Origin: Treponema sp.
Lineage (GTDB): Bacteria > Spirochaetota > Spirochaetia > Treponematales > Breznakiellaceae
DNA length: 13,939 nucleotides
Assembly (NCBI GenBank): GCA_031281685.1
Contig: JAITFA010000154.1
Span: forward strand, 1 to 13,939
Reading direction: 5' to 3'
A program made the position numbers and the translations under genes. Below are positions 1-6,862 of the stretch, in pieces (positions within the stretch are counted from its first letter, which is position 1; every line of letters begins with the position of its first letter). The notes under the pieces are model-generated. The model did no database searches. It was not told the DNA's origin and worked only from the letters and a program-made list of their open reading frames with translations.

Positions 1-627
1 TTATGTATGCCTGACCAAACCACGGTGGACTATCTCTGGCGCTTCATTGGACCTGATGGCGATGGTTCTTACGCAACAAAGGAAGCGGCGCTCGCGGATT
101 TTGCCACATGGCACAGCGACGCCGATGCGGTCTACGCGGCTACGGTCGATATTGACTGCGGCAGCCTTGAGCCGTGCGCGACAGTGGGTTATAAGCCGGA
201 TCAGGTAAAGACGATCAGCGAATTGCGGGGCGTGCGTGTAGATCAGGTTTACATTGGCTCTTGCACCAACGGACGTATTGAAGACCTGCGTGAGGCTGCG
301 GCGGTGTTACGGGGAAGAAGAATCGCGGAATCGGTTCGCGGCATTGTGTCCCCTGCCACGACGGACGTGTACGCTCAGGCGTTGAAAGAGGGGCTTATCG
401 CGGTGTTCCTCGACGCTGGTTTTTGCGTAACAAACCCAACGTGCGGCGCGTGTTTGGGCATGTCCAACGGCGTGCTTGCCGAGGGCGAGGTCTGCGCCTC
501 TACCACAAACCGCAATTTTTACGGGCGCATGGGCAAGGGCGGGATGGTTCACCTCATGAGTCCAGCTTCAGCGGCGGCTACAGCAGTCGCGGGAAGTATC
601 GTGAACCCAGAAGATTTGTATAATTAA
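1..627 (+). CDS. leuC: 3-isopropylmalate dehydratase large subunit, 3' part (5' end outside window)
   Basis: Isopropylmalate isomerase large subunit; with LeuD it converts 2-isopropylmalate to 3-isopropylmalate in leucine synthesis. The reading frame is open to the left edge, and the visible 208 residues are roughly the C-terminal half of a protein of about 420 residues, so the Met codon at 7 is internal. Aconitase-family marks are clear: SCTNGR, whose Cys (codon 262-264) is one 4Fe-4S ligand, and later NPTCGACLG with the other two cluster cysteines, followed by STTNRNFYGRMG and the alanine-rich stretch near the C-terminus. The segment before SCTNGR (EPCATVGYKPDQV) is a little divergent from the usual EP-x-x-A-x-PhxPDNV pattern but collinear with it. 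The stop is 9 bases before leuD, so the two are almost certainly co-transcribed. The family call is secure; only the missing N-terminal half is unknown. Confidence 0.95.
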   Translation, partial: LCMPDQTTVDYLWRFIGPDGDGSYATKEAALADFATWHSDADAVYAATVDIDCGSLEPCATVGYKPDQVKTISELRGVRVDQVYIGSCTNGRIEDLREAAAVLRGRRIAESVRGIVSPATTDVYAQALKEGLIAVFLDAGFCVTNPTCGACLGMSNGVLAEGEVCASTTNRNFYGRMGKGGMVHLMSPASAAATAVAGSIVNPEDLYN

Positions 628-636
628 GGAAAAAAC

Positions 637-1161
637 ATGAAAACATTTGGCGGCCCGGTTCTATTTCTGGACCGGAGCGATATTAACACAGACGAGATCA
701 TACCGGCGAAGTACCTCACGGAGAACACCCGTGAGGCGTTAACCCCTTATCTTCTTGAAGACCTGAAACTCCCAGGCTTTGATCCTAAGAAAGACCTTGC
801 GGGCAAGCGCGCCGTGCTTACCCGCACAAACTTTGGTTGTGGCAGTTCACGCGAACACGCTCCATGGGCGCTTGAGATGAACGGTATCACAGTGGTGATT
901 GCCGGCAGTTTTGCCCGTATCTTTCGGCAGAACATGTATAACTGCGGTCTCATCGCCGCGGAGCTTCCGGCTGCGGAACTTGACGCGCTGTTCGCGGAGT
1001 TCGCGGGCAAAGACACCACGCTTGAGGTAAACGTCGCTGAAACTACGTTCACCTTTAAGGCTGCTCATAAGGAGAAAAAGGTTTCCTTTGCGCTGAAGGG
1101 TTTTGACCGAGCGTTGGTTACGGCAGGCGGCTGGGTTGAATACGCGGCGGAGCGTTATTGA
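637..1161 (+). CDS. leuD: 3-isopropylmalate dehydratase small subunit
   Basis: Small (swivel-domain) subunit of isopropylmalate isomerase, partner of LeuC in the cytoplasm. The 174-residue product has the normal length for the short LeuD type. It opens with the family pattern GGPVLFLDRSDINTDEIIPAKYL and has the substrate-loop motif NFGCGSSREHAPWAL at residues 65-79, followed by the conserved segment around SFARIFRQNMYNCGL. The ATG at 637 is preceded by AAGGAAAAAAC, an acceptable ribosome binding site, nine bases after the leuC stop. The TGA stop is 3 bases before the ATG of the next gene, so translation is probably coupled. No truncation or frameshift is visible. Confidence 0.95.
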   Translation: MKTFGGPVLFLDRSDINTDEIIPAKYLTENTREALTPYLLEDLKLPGFDPKKDLAGKRAVLTRTNFGCGSSREHAPWALEMNGITVVIAGSFARIFRQNMYNCGLIAAELPAAELDALFAEFAGKDTTLEVNVAETTFTFKAAHKEKKVSFALKGFDRALVTAGGWVEYAAERY

Positions 1162-1164
1162 AAC

Positions 1165-1569
1165 ATGTTTACTACAACCGTAAGCCCCCGTTTTGGCGAT
1201 GTGGATGGTCTGGGGCATATTAACAACACCGTCATCGCCATCTGGTTTGAGCAGGCGCGCAATCCCCTGTTCAGGATATTTTCGCCTAACCTTGAAATCT
1301 GCCACGAAACTTGGCCCCTCATTATGGCGCACACGGACTTTGACTTTGTCGGCGAACTCTTCTTCCGTGCCGACGTGGAAATCCGCACCACCGTCAGCCA
1401 CATTGGTACAAAGTCCTTCACCCTCTACCACGAGGCTTGGCAGGAAAGCCGTCTCTGCGTAAAAGGTCACGCGGTCATCGTGTACTACGATTTCATGAAA
1501 AAAGAAACCGTCCCCATCCCGCCCGACAAACGCACACAGCTTGAGGAACTCCTTGAGCCGGAAGCCTGA
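1165..1569 (+). CDS. Acyl-CoA thioesterase, 4HBT hotdog-fold family (YbgC-like)
   Basis: A 134-residue single-domain protein of the 4-hydroxybenzoyl-CoA thioesterase superfamily, expected to hydrolyse an acyl-CoA or similar thioester in the cytoplasm. The N-terminal signature runs PRFGDVDGLGHINNTVIAIWF, where Asp14, His18 and Asn20 correspond to the catalytic Asp region and the conserved H-x-N that begins the long hotdog helix; EQAR follows, as in YbgC-type enzymes. The central strands (DFDFVGELFFRADVEIRT) and the later VKGHAVIVYYDF match the remaining sheet. It starts only 3 bases after the leuD stop and lacks a strong Shine-Dalgarno, which suggests coupling to leuD. Its substrate and any link to leucine synthesis are not shown; neighbouring placement is the only hint. 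It ends the leftmost operon. Confidence 0.85.
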   Translation: MFTTTVSPRFGDVDGLGHINNTVIAIWFEQARNPLFRIFSPNLEICHETWPLIMAHTDFDFVGELFFRADVEIRTTVSHIGTKSFTLYHEAWQESRLCVKGHAVIVYYDFMKKETVPIPPDKRTQLEELLEPEA

Positions 1570-1839
1570 GTAAGCCGCCCGCTCCCGTTGCTCATGACGG
1601 GAACGGCGCCTGCCAAGCCTTTCAAAGCCTGAGTAGGTTTAATAATTCAGTATGGGTTCCGGTCTCAATAATTCGCTCGCGTTACAAGACCATAATCTTA
1701 CCGCTTTCCCGCCATGTTAAAATCAATAATCGTCCGCGCAAGCCCTTCCTACGCGCTCGCCTAACGCCTTATCAAAGGGACTTATCAGCGCGAGCCGCTT
1801 ACGATAGCGGCTGGCATTGATGTTACGCGATCCGGCCTA
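1570..1839. other. Gene-free spacer downstream of the leu operon
   Basis: No convincing gene is seen. The stretch holds small dyads only: TCCCGT/ACGGGA around 1583-1602 (loop TGCTCATG) and AGCCGCT/AGCGGCT at 1793-1812 (6-base loop). Neither is followed by a T-run, so neither is a convincing intrinsic terminator, and no clear terminator for the leu operon is visible. The 11-mer AAGCCTGAGTA, which covers the thioesterase stop at 1562-1572, recurs at 1625-1635, exactly 63 bp on. AATAATTC also recurs at about 1640 and 1668. The region leads straight into the 21-bp array at 1840. Confidence 0.5.
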
Positions 1840-1986
1840 ATGTCTTTAGACGACGAGTCAATGTCTTCAGACGCGGAGTTAATGTCTAAAGACATCAGGT
1901 CAATGTCTTTAGACGCGGAGTTAATGTCTAAAGACATCAGGTCAATGTCTTTAGACGACGAGTCAATGTCTTTAGACGCGGGATTG
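1840..1986. repeat. Seven-unit 21-bp tandem repeat with conserved GTCT-NN-AGAC dyads
   Basis: Seven direct 21-bp units start at 1840, 1861, 1882, 1903, 1924, 1945 and 1966. Each begins AT-GTCT-NN-AGAC and continues with nine more variable bases. The arms GTCT and AGAC are perfect in all seven units, while the two central bases vary (TT, TC, AA, TT, AA, TT, TT). Units 1 and 6 are identical, as are 3 and 5; 2 and 4 differ by one base. In units 3 and 5 the dyad grows to ATGTCT-AA-AGACAT. A core GTCTAAAGAC is the reverse complement of GTCTTTAGAC, so neighbouring units can also pair with each other over 12 bp (1903-1914 with 1926-1937). The plus strand is open over the array (60 codons, 1840-2022, seven in-frame ATGs), but I do not call it a gene. 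Confidence 0.9.
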
Positions 1987-2001
1987 ATCGCAAGTCTCAG
2001 T

Positions 2002-2056
2002 CAAACGGTGCGGCGCTTTTAAAGCAGCAGTGGATGGCAAAGTACAGCGCCGTTTG
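2002..2056. repeat. Imperfect inverted repeat after the 21-bp array
   Basis: CAAACGG at 2002-2008 is the reverse complement of CCGTTTG at 2050-2056, and the arms can be extended by CGCT/AGCG if a five-base bulge is allowed on the left. It lies just beyond the stop of the minus-strand nucleotidyltransferase (2074) and could form a hairpin at the end of that transcript. The loop is long and no T-run follows on either strand, so it is not a standard terminator. Confidence 0.3.
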
Positions 2057-2073
2057 TGAACTATCTGACAGAC

Positions 2074-2985
2074 CTATGCCCATAAAGACGCGGGATAAAC
2101 ACCCTGCGCCACAAGTTCAGCCACACGAGCGGTCGTGCTTGCCTTATCTTCCTTATAGGTAACGCCAAACCAGTCCGCGTTAGCATTTAACGCCTTGAAC
2201 GAAAGCGTTTTGTTTTTGATGAGCCAGTCCACGGCGCGCGGAATGTAACATTCACTCTTAGGGTTGCTGGCTGAGGTCTTGAGAAACTCCTCGAAGTAGC
2301 GGCGTATATGGGGAATAACCCCCGGCGGAAAGCCCCAGAAGTTCATTGATACCGGCGTGTCTGGCGCGAGGTCGCGTTCCGTGCCGTCTGGCGCAGTGTT
2401 GAAGATACGACCGTTCCGTTGGCTAATCGCGGTCAGCTCTTCCACCGAAACGAGATAGCCGTTCTCGATACCACAGACCCCACGCGCCACACTTCCCTGG
2501 GGGCTGAGGGTTTTGTCGAGCCGGTACGGTACTATGGCGCCTTCGCTCAACTCGGCTGAACCAAGGTAGGTCCCCAATACCTCAAAAGCCTCTTTGCTGT
2601 AAAAGTCGTCGGCGTTAATCACGGCAAAGGGCGCGTCGATTTTGTCCGCCGCGCAGAGCAGGGCGTGGCTCGTTCCCCAGGGTTTGACGCGCGTGACGCG
2701 CTGCGCCTCCGCGTATACTTCAGGCGGAATCAGGGTATCCAGGTCCTGAAACACCACTTCGTACCTGACCCGCGTTCCCATACGACTGAGAACCAGTTCC
2801 CTGAAGTCCTGCTCAATGTCGTGTCTGATGATGAAGATGACTTTCTCAAAGCCTGAGCGGAGCGCGTCATACACTGAATAGTCCAGCAGGACTTCGCCAC
2901 TGTTGCCGATGCGGTCAACCTGTTTCAAGCCGCCGTAGCGACTTCCTATGCCTGCTGCCAAGATTACCAGAACTGGTCCTTTCAT
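2074..2985 (-). CDS. NTP-transferase family nucleotidyltransferase (sugar-nucleotide type)
   Basis: A 303-residue GT-A-fold nucleotidyltransferase, expected to join an NTP to a phosphorylated sugar or similar small molecule in the cytoplasm. The N-terminal nucleotide loop is clear, LAAGIGSRYGGLKQ at residues 9-22, the family's G-x-G-x-R pattern with the following Lys. KPWGTSHALLCA (101-112) and INADDFYS (123-130, acidic metal-binding pair Asp126-Asp127) follow in the correct order. The C-terminal part lacks left-handed-helix hexapeptides, so this is a single-domain type. The ATG at 2985 has a good site, AGGAG, five bases upstream. An intrinsic terminator ends only 17 bp before the start codon, so its promoter is not obvious. 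Substrate cannot be told from sequence; it could serve surface polysaccharide, lipid or phosphonate-type conjugates. Family confidence is high, exact role low. Confidence 0.85.
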   Translation of the reverse strand: MKGPVLVILAAGIGSRYGGLKQVDRIGNSGEVLLDYSVYDALRSGFEKVIFIIRHDIEQDFRELVLSRMGTRVRYEVVFQDLDTLIPPEVYAEAQRVTRVKPWGTSHALLCAADKIDAPFAVINADDFYSKEAFEVLGTYLGSAELSEGAIVPYRLDKTLSPQGSVARGVCGIENGYLVSVEELTAISQRNGRIFNTAPDGTERDLAPDTPVSMNFWGFPPGVIPHIRRYFEEFLKTSASNPKSECYIPRAVDWLIKNKTLSFKALNANADWFGVTYKEDKASTTARVAELVAQGVYPASLWA

Positions 2986-3001
2986 AAAAACTCCTATTTA
3001 T

Positions 3002-3040
3002 AAAAAGCTAAGGCGGTTTCAGAACGCTGAAACCGCCTTA
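3002..3040 (-). terminator. Strong intrinsic terminator between the two minus-strand genes
   Basis: A perfect 14-bp stem, arms 3009-3022 and 3027-3040 (TAAGGCGGTTTCAG and its complement) with a 4-base loop, is followed on the minus strand by GC and then five T (3006-3002). It lies 25 bp after the stop of the exported protein gene, and its T-run ends 17 bp before the start codon of the nucleotidyltransferase. There is no U-tract on the plus-strand side. Confidence 0.85.
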
Positions 3041-3065
3041 TGTTATCATCTTACGCAATTAACGG

Positions 3066-3974
3066 CTAGTTCACCACAAAGGTAAGGTAGTAAAAGGTAT
3101 AGTCAAAGCGAAAAGCCATGTTATAGCTTCCGGGCGAGGTAAAGCGAAAACGGCTGTATAAACCGTTTTCCCATTCGATGTTGTCATAGTCGTTAAACAT
3201 GAAGGGTTTGATAGCTCCGGGCGGATTCAGGCTGGAATTCGCCCTGTTCAGGTTATCATTCAGCAGTATCCACTCATTCAACGGGGCATTAACGGGCTGT
3301 TCGGCGTAAAACGCCATCTCATTGGGTGTAAATGTAAGGGGGGCATCGTTAAAGGATATGCCCAATCCGTCGCGTTGCAGGCTAAAGTATATGGTGTTTG
3401 GCGCGGAAAAACCGTCCATGCTGTTGTATGGGACAAGGTGGTACATACCATTATCGTAGGCAAGCGCATATTTGCCGCCGCCATCCGAGAAAAGCAACTG
3501 CCGGTCGATAAAATAGTACCATCCATCTTCGCCTGCCATTTCCGAGGAGTATACGGTCTTGATCGCGCCGGACTTGTACTCAAGGATCGAGAAGTCGAAG
3601 ATGTGGGCTGAACCGCCGCTACAGGTGAGCAATATCTGCGGCTGAGTATTCCGCTCAAAAAACACGATATCAAAATAATCAAGCTCCGGGTGCTTCCAGT
3701 CTTGCTCATAAAGCAGAACGTTTTGTCTATTCCGTTTACTGGCGATAGCAAGGCTGTCTGCGCACACTACGAAGAATTCCTCATACCGATCATCGCCGTA
3801 CAGGTCTACCCAGCCGGACTTTTCCACTGGAATCAGTGCTGTCTCCACCCCGATTAGGTCAGCCAGTAAAGCCAGTCCCTTTCCGTCGTCGGGACGCGGT
3901 TCTACCTGTTGATAGCCTGCGGCCCAGAGCGGAAGGGCGCTGAGACTCAAGAGGAGTACAACCCATTTTTTCAT
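3066..3974 (-). CDS. Exported protein of unknown function
   Basis: I do not recognise the family. The ATG at 3974 (MKKWVVLLLSLSALPLWA...) is preferred over an in-frame GTG five codons upstream because it has GGGGGA about four bases before it; this gives 302 residues. The N-terminus is a typical Sec signal peptide: two lysines, a hydrophobic core, then LPLWAAGY, with probable signal peptidase I cleavage after WA or WAA. There is no lipobox Cys, so a soluble periplasmic or outer-surface location is likelier than a lipoprotein. The mature part is rich in aromatic residues and Asp/Asn and looks mainly beta-structured (for example EEFFVVCADSLAIA and GSAHIFDFSILEYKSG, and the C-terminal RFDYTFYYLTFVVN). 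An intrinsic terminator follows it. A divergent gene begins 131 bp away. Confidence 0.75.
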   Translation of the reverse strand: MKKWVVLLLSLSALPLWAAGYQQVEPRPDDGKGLALLADLIGVETALIPVEKSGWVDLYGDDRYEEFFVVCADSLAIASKRNRQNVLLYEQDWKHPELDYFDIVFFERNTQPQILLTCSGGSAHIFDFSILEYKSGAIKTVYSSEMAGEDGWYYFIDRQLLFSDGGGKYALAYDNGMYHLVPYNSMDGFSAPNTIYFSLQRDGLGISFNDAPLTFTPNEMAFYAEQPVNAPLNEWILLNDNLNRANSSLNPPGAIKPFMFNDYDNIEWENGLYSRFRFTSPGSYNMAFRFDYTFYYLTFVVN

Positions 3975-3992
3975 AAATCCCCCATACACTCA

Positions 3993-4021
3993 AATATCCA
4001 TCTTGCGGTAAGAAAAGGCAA
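3993..4021 (-). promoter_or_regulatory. Possible promoter of the exported protein gene
   Basis: On the minus strand TTGCCT (4021-4016) is followed after 17 bp by GATATT (3998-3993), which would start RNA near 3986, just ahead of the GGGGGA ribosome binding site. Both boxes are off consensus, so this is tentative. Confidence 0.3.
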
Positions 4022-4069
4022 TGGTTGCCAGGAGCTGTTCCCCTGTTTCATTGGGGGAAGTGTATAGAA

Positions 4070-4098
4070 TTGAAACGCCGCACGTTTTGTGATACGCT
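4070..4098 (+). promoter_or_regulatory. Candidate sigma-70 promoter of the YciO-like gene
   Basis: TTGAAA (4070-4075) and TACGCT (4093-4098) are 17 bp apart, with an extended TGA directly before the second box. The predicted start of transcription falls at or next to the ATG at 4105, so the message would be leaderless, consistent with the lack of a Shine-Dalgarno. An alternative -10, TAGAAT at 4064-4069, would give a leader of about 30 bases but has a poor -35. Confidence 0.45.
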
Positions 4099-4104
4099 AC
4101 ATAT

Positions 4105-4770
4105 ATGATTGAGTATGTGGTTCCGAACAATATTAATGATCGTGTTCTTGACCGCGCCTGCCAGCTTCTTTCCGAAGGCGGACTGCTTGCCCTACCGACA
4201 GACACGAGCTGGAGTATCGTGTGTTCGCTCAAGTCAGTCAGCGGCATTAAGAAGCTCAAAGCCCATTCAGGCGAGCGGGATGAGCGACACTTTACCCTGC
4301 TTTGTTCTGATATTTCCCAATTCGGGGAATTGTGCCGCATGGATAACAGCCAGTTCAGGCTTATCAAGCGGCTTGTGCCTGGGCCGTATGTCTTTGTGCT
4401 GAAAACCCTTCTTGGCACTGAAAAGTCTCTAGGCCTGCGCCGCAAAGAGATCGGTATCCGTATCCCCGCTCATCAAGTTCCGCTTGCGCTTATAAGAAGC
4501 CTGGGCGTTCCCCTGTATTCGATTACCGCTAAACGCGGTATGCTGCCGGACTTTGATGGTGATGAGGCTAAGGCGCAGAGCATGGACGAGTTCCCGGTGA
4601 TTCCAGAAGATGAGTTGTTTGAAGGCGGCTGGGAGCTTGAGGCGCTTGAATGGATAGCCCTTATTCTTGATAGCGGGATTGAGCAGGAGCGGCTTTTCTC
4701 AACGGTCATTGATATAAGCGGTGATGACCCCCAAGTATTACGCGCTGGAGCCGGACTTTGGCCTGCTTAA
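4105..4770 (+). CDS. Sua5/YciO/YrdC-family protein, YciO-like
   Basis: A 221-residue protein with one YrdC domain. The order of motifs, LLALPTDTSW (27-36), ERHFTLLCSDISQ-like strand (in the sequence DERHFTLLCSDIS), DNSQFRLIKRLVPGPYVFVLK, then KEIGIRIPAHQ, follows E. coli YciO more closely than the shorter TsaC/YrdC proteins. YrdC-type enzymes make threonylcarbamoyl-AMP for the tRNA t6A modification; whether YciO-like members do this in vivo is less settled, so I call the family and not the reaction. The last 60 residues are an acidic tail beyond the core. The ATG at 4105 has no Shine-Dalgarno and sits where the candidate promoter would start RNA. Twenty bases after its stop comes the preferred start of the cardiolipin synthase, so the two are likely co-transcribed. 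Confidence 0.85.
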   Translation: MIEYVVPNNINDRVLDRACQLLSEGGLLALPTDTSWSIVCSLKSVSGIKKLKAHSGERDERHFTLLCSDISQFGELCRMDNSQFRLIKRLVPGPYVFVLKTLLGTEKSLGLRRKEIGIRIPAHQVPLALIRSLGVPLYSITAKRGMLPDFDGDEAKAQSMDEFPVIPEDELFEGGWELEALEWIALILDSGIEQERLFSTVIDISGDDPQVLRAGAGLWPA

Positions 4771-4790
4771 AGAAGCTAAAAGAGATTGGA

Positions 4791-6311
4791 ATGAGCTTGA
4801 TTCGCGTGATATTCAGGCGGCGTATCTATGTCATTGCCATCCTGCTTATCCAAATCGCCTGTATCCTGTCATTCCTTGCCGGATCAAGTATGGTGTTCTG
4901 GCATGTGAATATAGCTATGCAGGCTCTGAGCATTATAGTCAGCTTCTACATTGTCAACAAACAGGGTAAGTCTGGTTATAAACTCACTTGGCTATTCCTC
5001 TTTCTGGTGTTTCCCGTGTTCGGAGGCTTTCTTTACATACTTCTTCACTCCCAAATTGACTCCCGAAAGCTACGCCGTCTGGTTCAAGAGGGTAACCGGC
5101 TTATCCACCCCCTCTATTTTCTACCCGGCGACGTATTACCACTCCTTGAGGATAAGGATTGCCTCAATCAGGTTCGTTACTTACAGAACTATGCGGGCTT
5201 TCCAGTGTATACCCACACCCAGTCCGAGTATTTCGCGTCAGGCGAGCGCTTTTTTGCCAAAATCGTTGAAGAACTAGCCAAGGCTGAACGATACATCTTT
5301 ATCGAATTCTTCATTATTAAAGAAGGATATATGCTGGATACCATCATGGATGTGCTTGAATATAAGGCTAGCTCTGGTCTGGATGTGCGACTCATATATG
5401 ATGACTTAGGGTGTTTTATGTTGCCGTCGAACTATAAGCGGCGTCTGACAGAGAAGGGGATCAAGTGTGAGGTGTTTAACCCCTTTCAGCCCATTCTCTC
5501 ATCGCACCAGAACAACCGCGACCACCGTAAAATCGTTATTGTTGACGGGAAAGTGGCTTTTACCGGTGGTATAAACATTGGCGACGAGTACATAAACGCC
5601 CATGAGCGTTTTGGACACTGGAAAGACGCGGCCATCATGCTGGAGGGAGAGGCGGCTTGGAGCTTCACGCTCATCTTTTTGCAAATGTGGAACCTGCATC
5701 AACCTCAGAAGATCGCGTATGAGGCGTTTTATCCGTGGCAGGAAAGCGCCTGCCCCATTCCCTCTGACGGCTATGTCCAGCCTTACGCGGACAGCCCCAT
5801 TGACAATGAAAACGTGGGGGAACACGTCTACATCCAAATTATCAACAATGCGCGGGAGTATCTGTACATCAACACTCCCTATCTGGTGGTAGACGAAAAT
5901 CTGCTGTCCGCGCTGAAACTGGCTGCCAAGAGCGGCGTTGACGTGCGTATCATCACCCCTCACCGCTGGGACAAGAAGATCGTGGCGATTACGTCCCGTT
6001 CCTACTACCGTGAACTGGTATCCGTCGGCGTCAAAATCTACGAGTACACAAACGGCTTTAACCATTCCAAGACCTTTGTCTCGGACGACAAGGTGGCCAC
6101 TGTCGGCACTACCAACCTCGACTTCCGCAGTCTCTACCTGCACTTTGAATGTGGCGTATGGCTATACAAGAATAGAACAATCTCTTTTATTAAAGAGGAC
6201 TTTCTGGCTACTCTGCCATCCTGCCGCCAGATCACGCTGAAAGACTGCTCCCGTAATGCCTTCCAGCGGATTATTCAGGACATACTGCGCCTCTTCGCCC
6301 CGCTTATGTGA
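4791..6311 (+). CDS. cls: Cardiolipin synthase (two HKD motifs)
   Basis: A 506-residue membrane phospholipase-D-superfamily enzyme, which makes cardiolipin from phosphatidylglycerol in bacteria of this family. Three hydrophobic stretches come first (about residues 12-30, 34-55 and 65-85), as in bacterial Cls with its membrane anchor. Two complete HKD motifs follow: HRKIVIVD (His245, Lys247, Asp252), then GGINIGDEY; and HSKTFVSD (His425, Lys427, Asp432), then GTTNLDFRS. The length fits the family (about 480-510). The open frame reaches back to a TTG at 4758 inside the upstream gene, but the ATG at 4791 is preferred: it follows AAAAGAGATTGGA and gives the usual N-terminus with Arg-rich residues before the first membrane segment. 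It follows the YciO-like gene in the same direction; no clear terminator is seen after its stop. Confidence 0.92.
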   Translation: MSLIRVIFRRRIYVIAILLIQIACILSFLAGSSMVFWHVNIAMQALSIIVSFYIVNKQGKSGYKLTWLFLFLVFPVFGGFLYILLHSQIDSRKLRRLVQEGNRLIHPLYFLPGDVLPLLEDKDCLNQVRYLQNYAGFPVYTHTQSEYFASGERFFAKIVEELAKAERYIFIEFFIIKEGYMLDTIMDVLEYKASSGLDVRLIYDDLGCFMLPSNYKRRLTEKGIKCEVFNPFQPILSSHQNNRDHRKIVIVDGKVAFTGGINIGDEYINAHERFGHWKDAAIMLEGEAAWSFTLIFLQMWNLHQPQKIAYEAFYPWQESACPIPSDGYVQPYADSPIDNENVGEHVYIQIINNAREYLYINTPYLVVDENLLSALKLAAKSGVDVRIITPHRWDKKIVAITSRSYYRELVSVGVKIYEYTNGFNHSKTFVSDDKVATVGTTNLDFRSLYLHFECGVWLYKNRTISFIKEDFLATLPSCRQITLKDCSRNAFQRIIQDILRLFAPLM

Positions 6312-6352
6312 ACCGCGTTATGTGCGTGATGGCATAGTATGTCACTAGAAAC

Positions 6353-6381
6353 TTGACTTGAAATGGCCGAATAGGTATAAT
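6353..6381 (+). promoter_or_regulatory. Near-consensus sigma-70 promoter of the cheY operon
   Basis: TTGACT (6353-6358) and TATAAT (6376-6381) are separated by exactly 17 bp, so five of six and six of six consensus bases match. RNA should start near 6388, giving a leader of about 20 bases that contains AAAGGAGATG before the cheY start. This is the best promoter in the window and probably drives all eight genes up to the terminator at 13289. Confidence 0.85.
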
Positions 6382-6409
6382 ATCTATTTAAGAGAAAAGG
6401 AGATGCGAG

Positions 6410-6850
6410 ATGGCAAAAATTGATACCAACACTGGGGTTAATGAAAAAGTTCCCGATGGTTTACGCCCATCTGACGGTAGTCCGTATCGAGTTCTTGTGG
6501 TTGATGATTCCATGTTTATAGCGAAACAGCTTGGACAGATATTCACATCCGAGAGATTCGAGGTACTGGCAAGCGCAGGCGATGGCGCTCAGGCGCTTGA
6601 AAAATACAAGGAACTGCACCCCAAGGTTGATTTGGTGACTATGGACATCACAATGCCAGTGATGGATGGCGTTACTGCTTTAGAGAAAATACTTGAATTT
6701 GACAAAAACGCAAAGGTAATTATGGTCAGCGCCTTGGGTAAGCAGGATGTGGTCAAAAAATGCCTCCTTCTAGGCGCGAAAAGCTTTATCGTTAAGCCGC
6801 TTGACCGTAGAAAGGTACTTGAACGGGTGGTTACCGTTCTAAACCACTAA
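6410..6850 (+). CDS. cheY: Chemotaxis response regulator CheY
   Basis: A single-domain receiver protein of 146 residues; once phosphorylated by CheA it would bind the flagellar switch and change rotation. All active-site residues are present: the acidic pair Asp32-Asp33 (VLVVDDSMF), phospho-acceptor Asp79 (VTMDITMPVMDG), Ser107 (VMVSALG-type strand, here IMVSALG) and Lys129 (IVKPLDRRK). A polar tail of about 25 residues precedes the receiver, which I recall as typical of treponemal CheY. There is no output domain. The ATG at 6410 follows AAAGGAGATGCGAG, and the strong promoter lies directly upstream. It is not next to cheA or cheW here; it heads an operon with the N-acetylglucosamine genes nagA and nagB. 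It could instead act in another two-component route, but the sequence fits CheY best. Confidence 0.88.
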   Translation: MAKIDTNTGVNEKVPDGLRPSDGSPYRVLVVDDSMFIAKQLGQIFTSERFEVLASAGDGAQALEKYKELHPKVDLVTMDITMPVMDGVTALEKILEFDKNAKVIMVSALGKQDVVKKCLLLGAKSFIVKPLDRRKVLERVVTVLNH

Positions 6851-6862
6851 GATTCACGCGCT

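Noticed and set aside
847..1470. Long minus-strand open frame across leuD and the thioesterase gene
   Set aside because: It lies fully opposite two well-recognised genes, and its product has no recognisable features.
1793..1812. AGCCGCT/AGCGGCT hairpin as terminator of the leu operon
   Set aside because: A 7-bp stem without a following T-run on either strand, and more than 220 bp after the last stop codon.
1840..1986. CRISPR array or attachment site
   Set aside because: Contiguous 21-mers without spacers; no integrase, recombinase or transposase gene anywhere in the window.
1840..2022. Plus-strand open frame of 60 codons over the 21-bp array (heptad units such as MSLDAEL and MSKDIRS)
   Set aside because: No Shine-Dalgarno, each unit carries its own ATG, and conservation follows the DNA dyad and not codon positions. 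The frame is open simply because the unit length is a multiple of three. A real repeat protein cannot be fully excluded.
5499..6143. Long minus-strand open frame opposite cls
   Set aside because: It is a shadow of the cardiolipin synthase gene, covering the bases that encode both HKD motifs.
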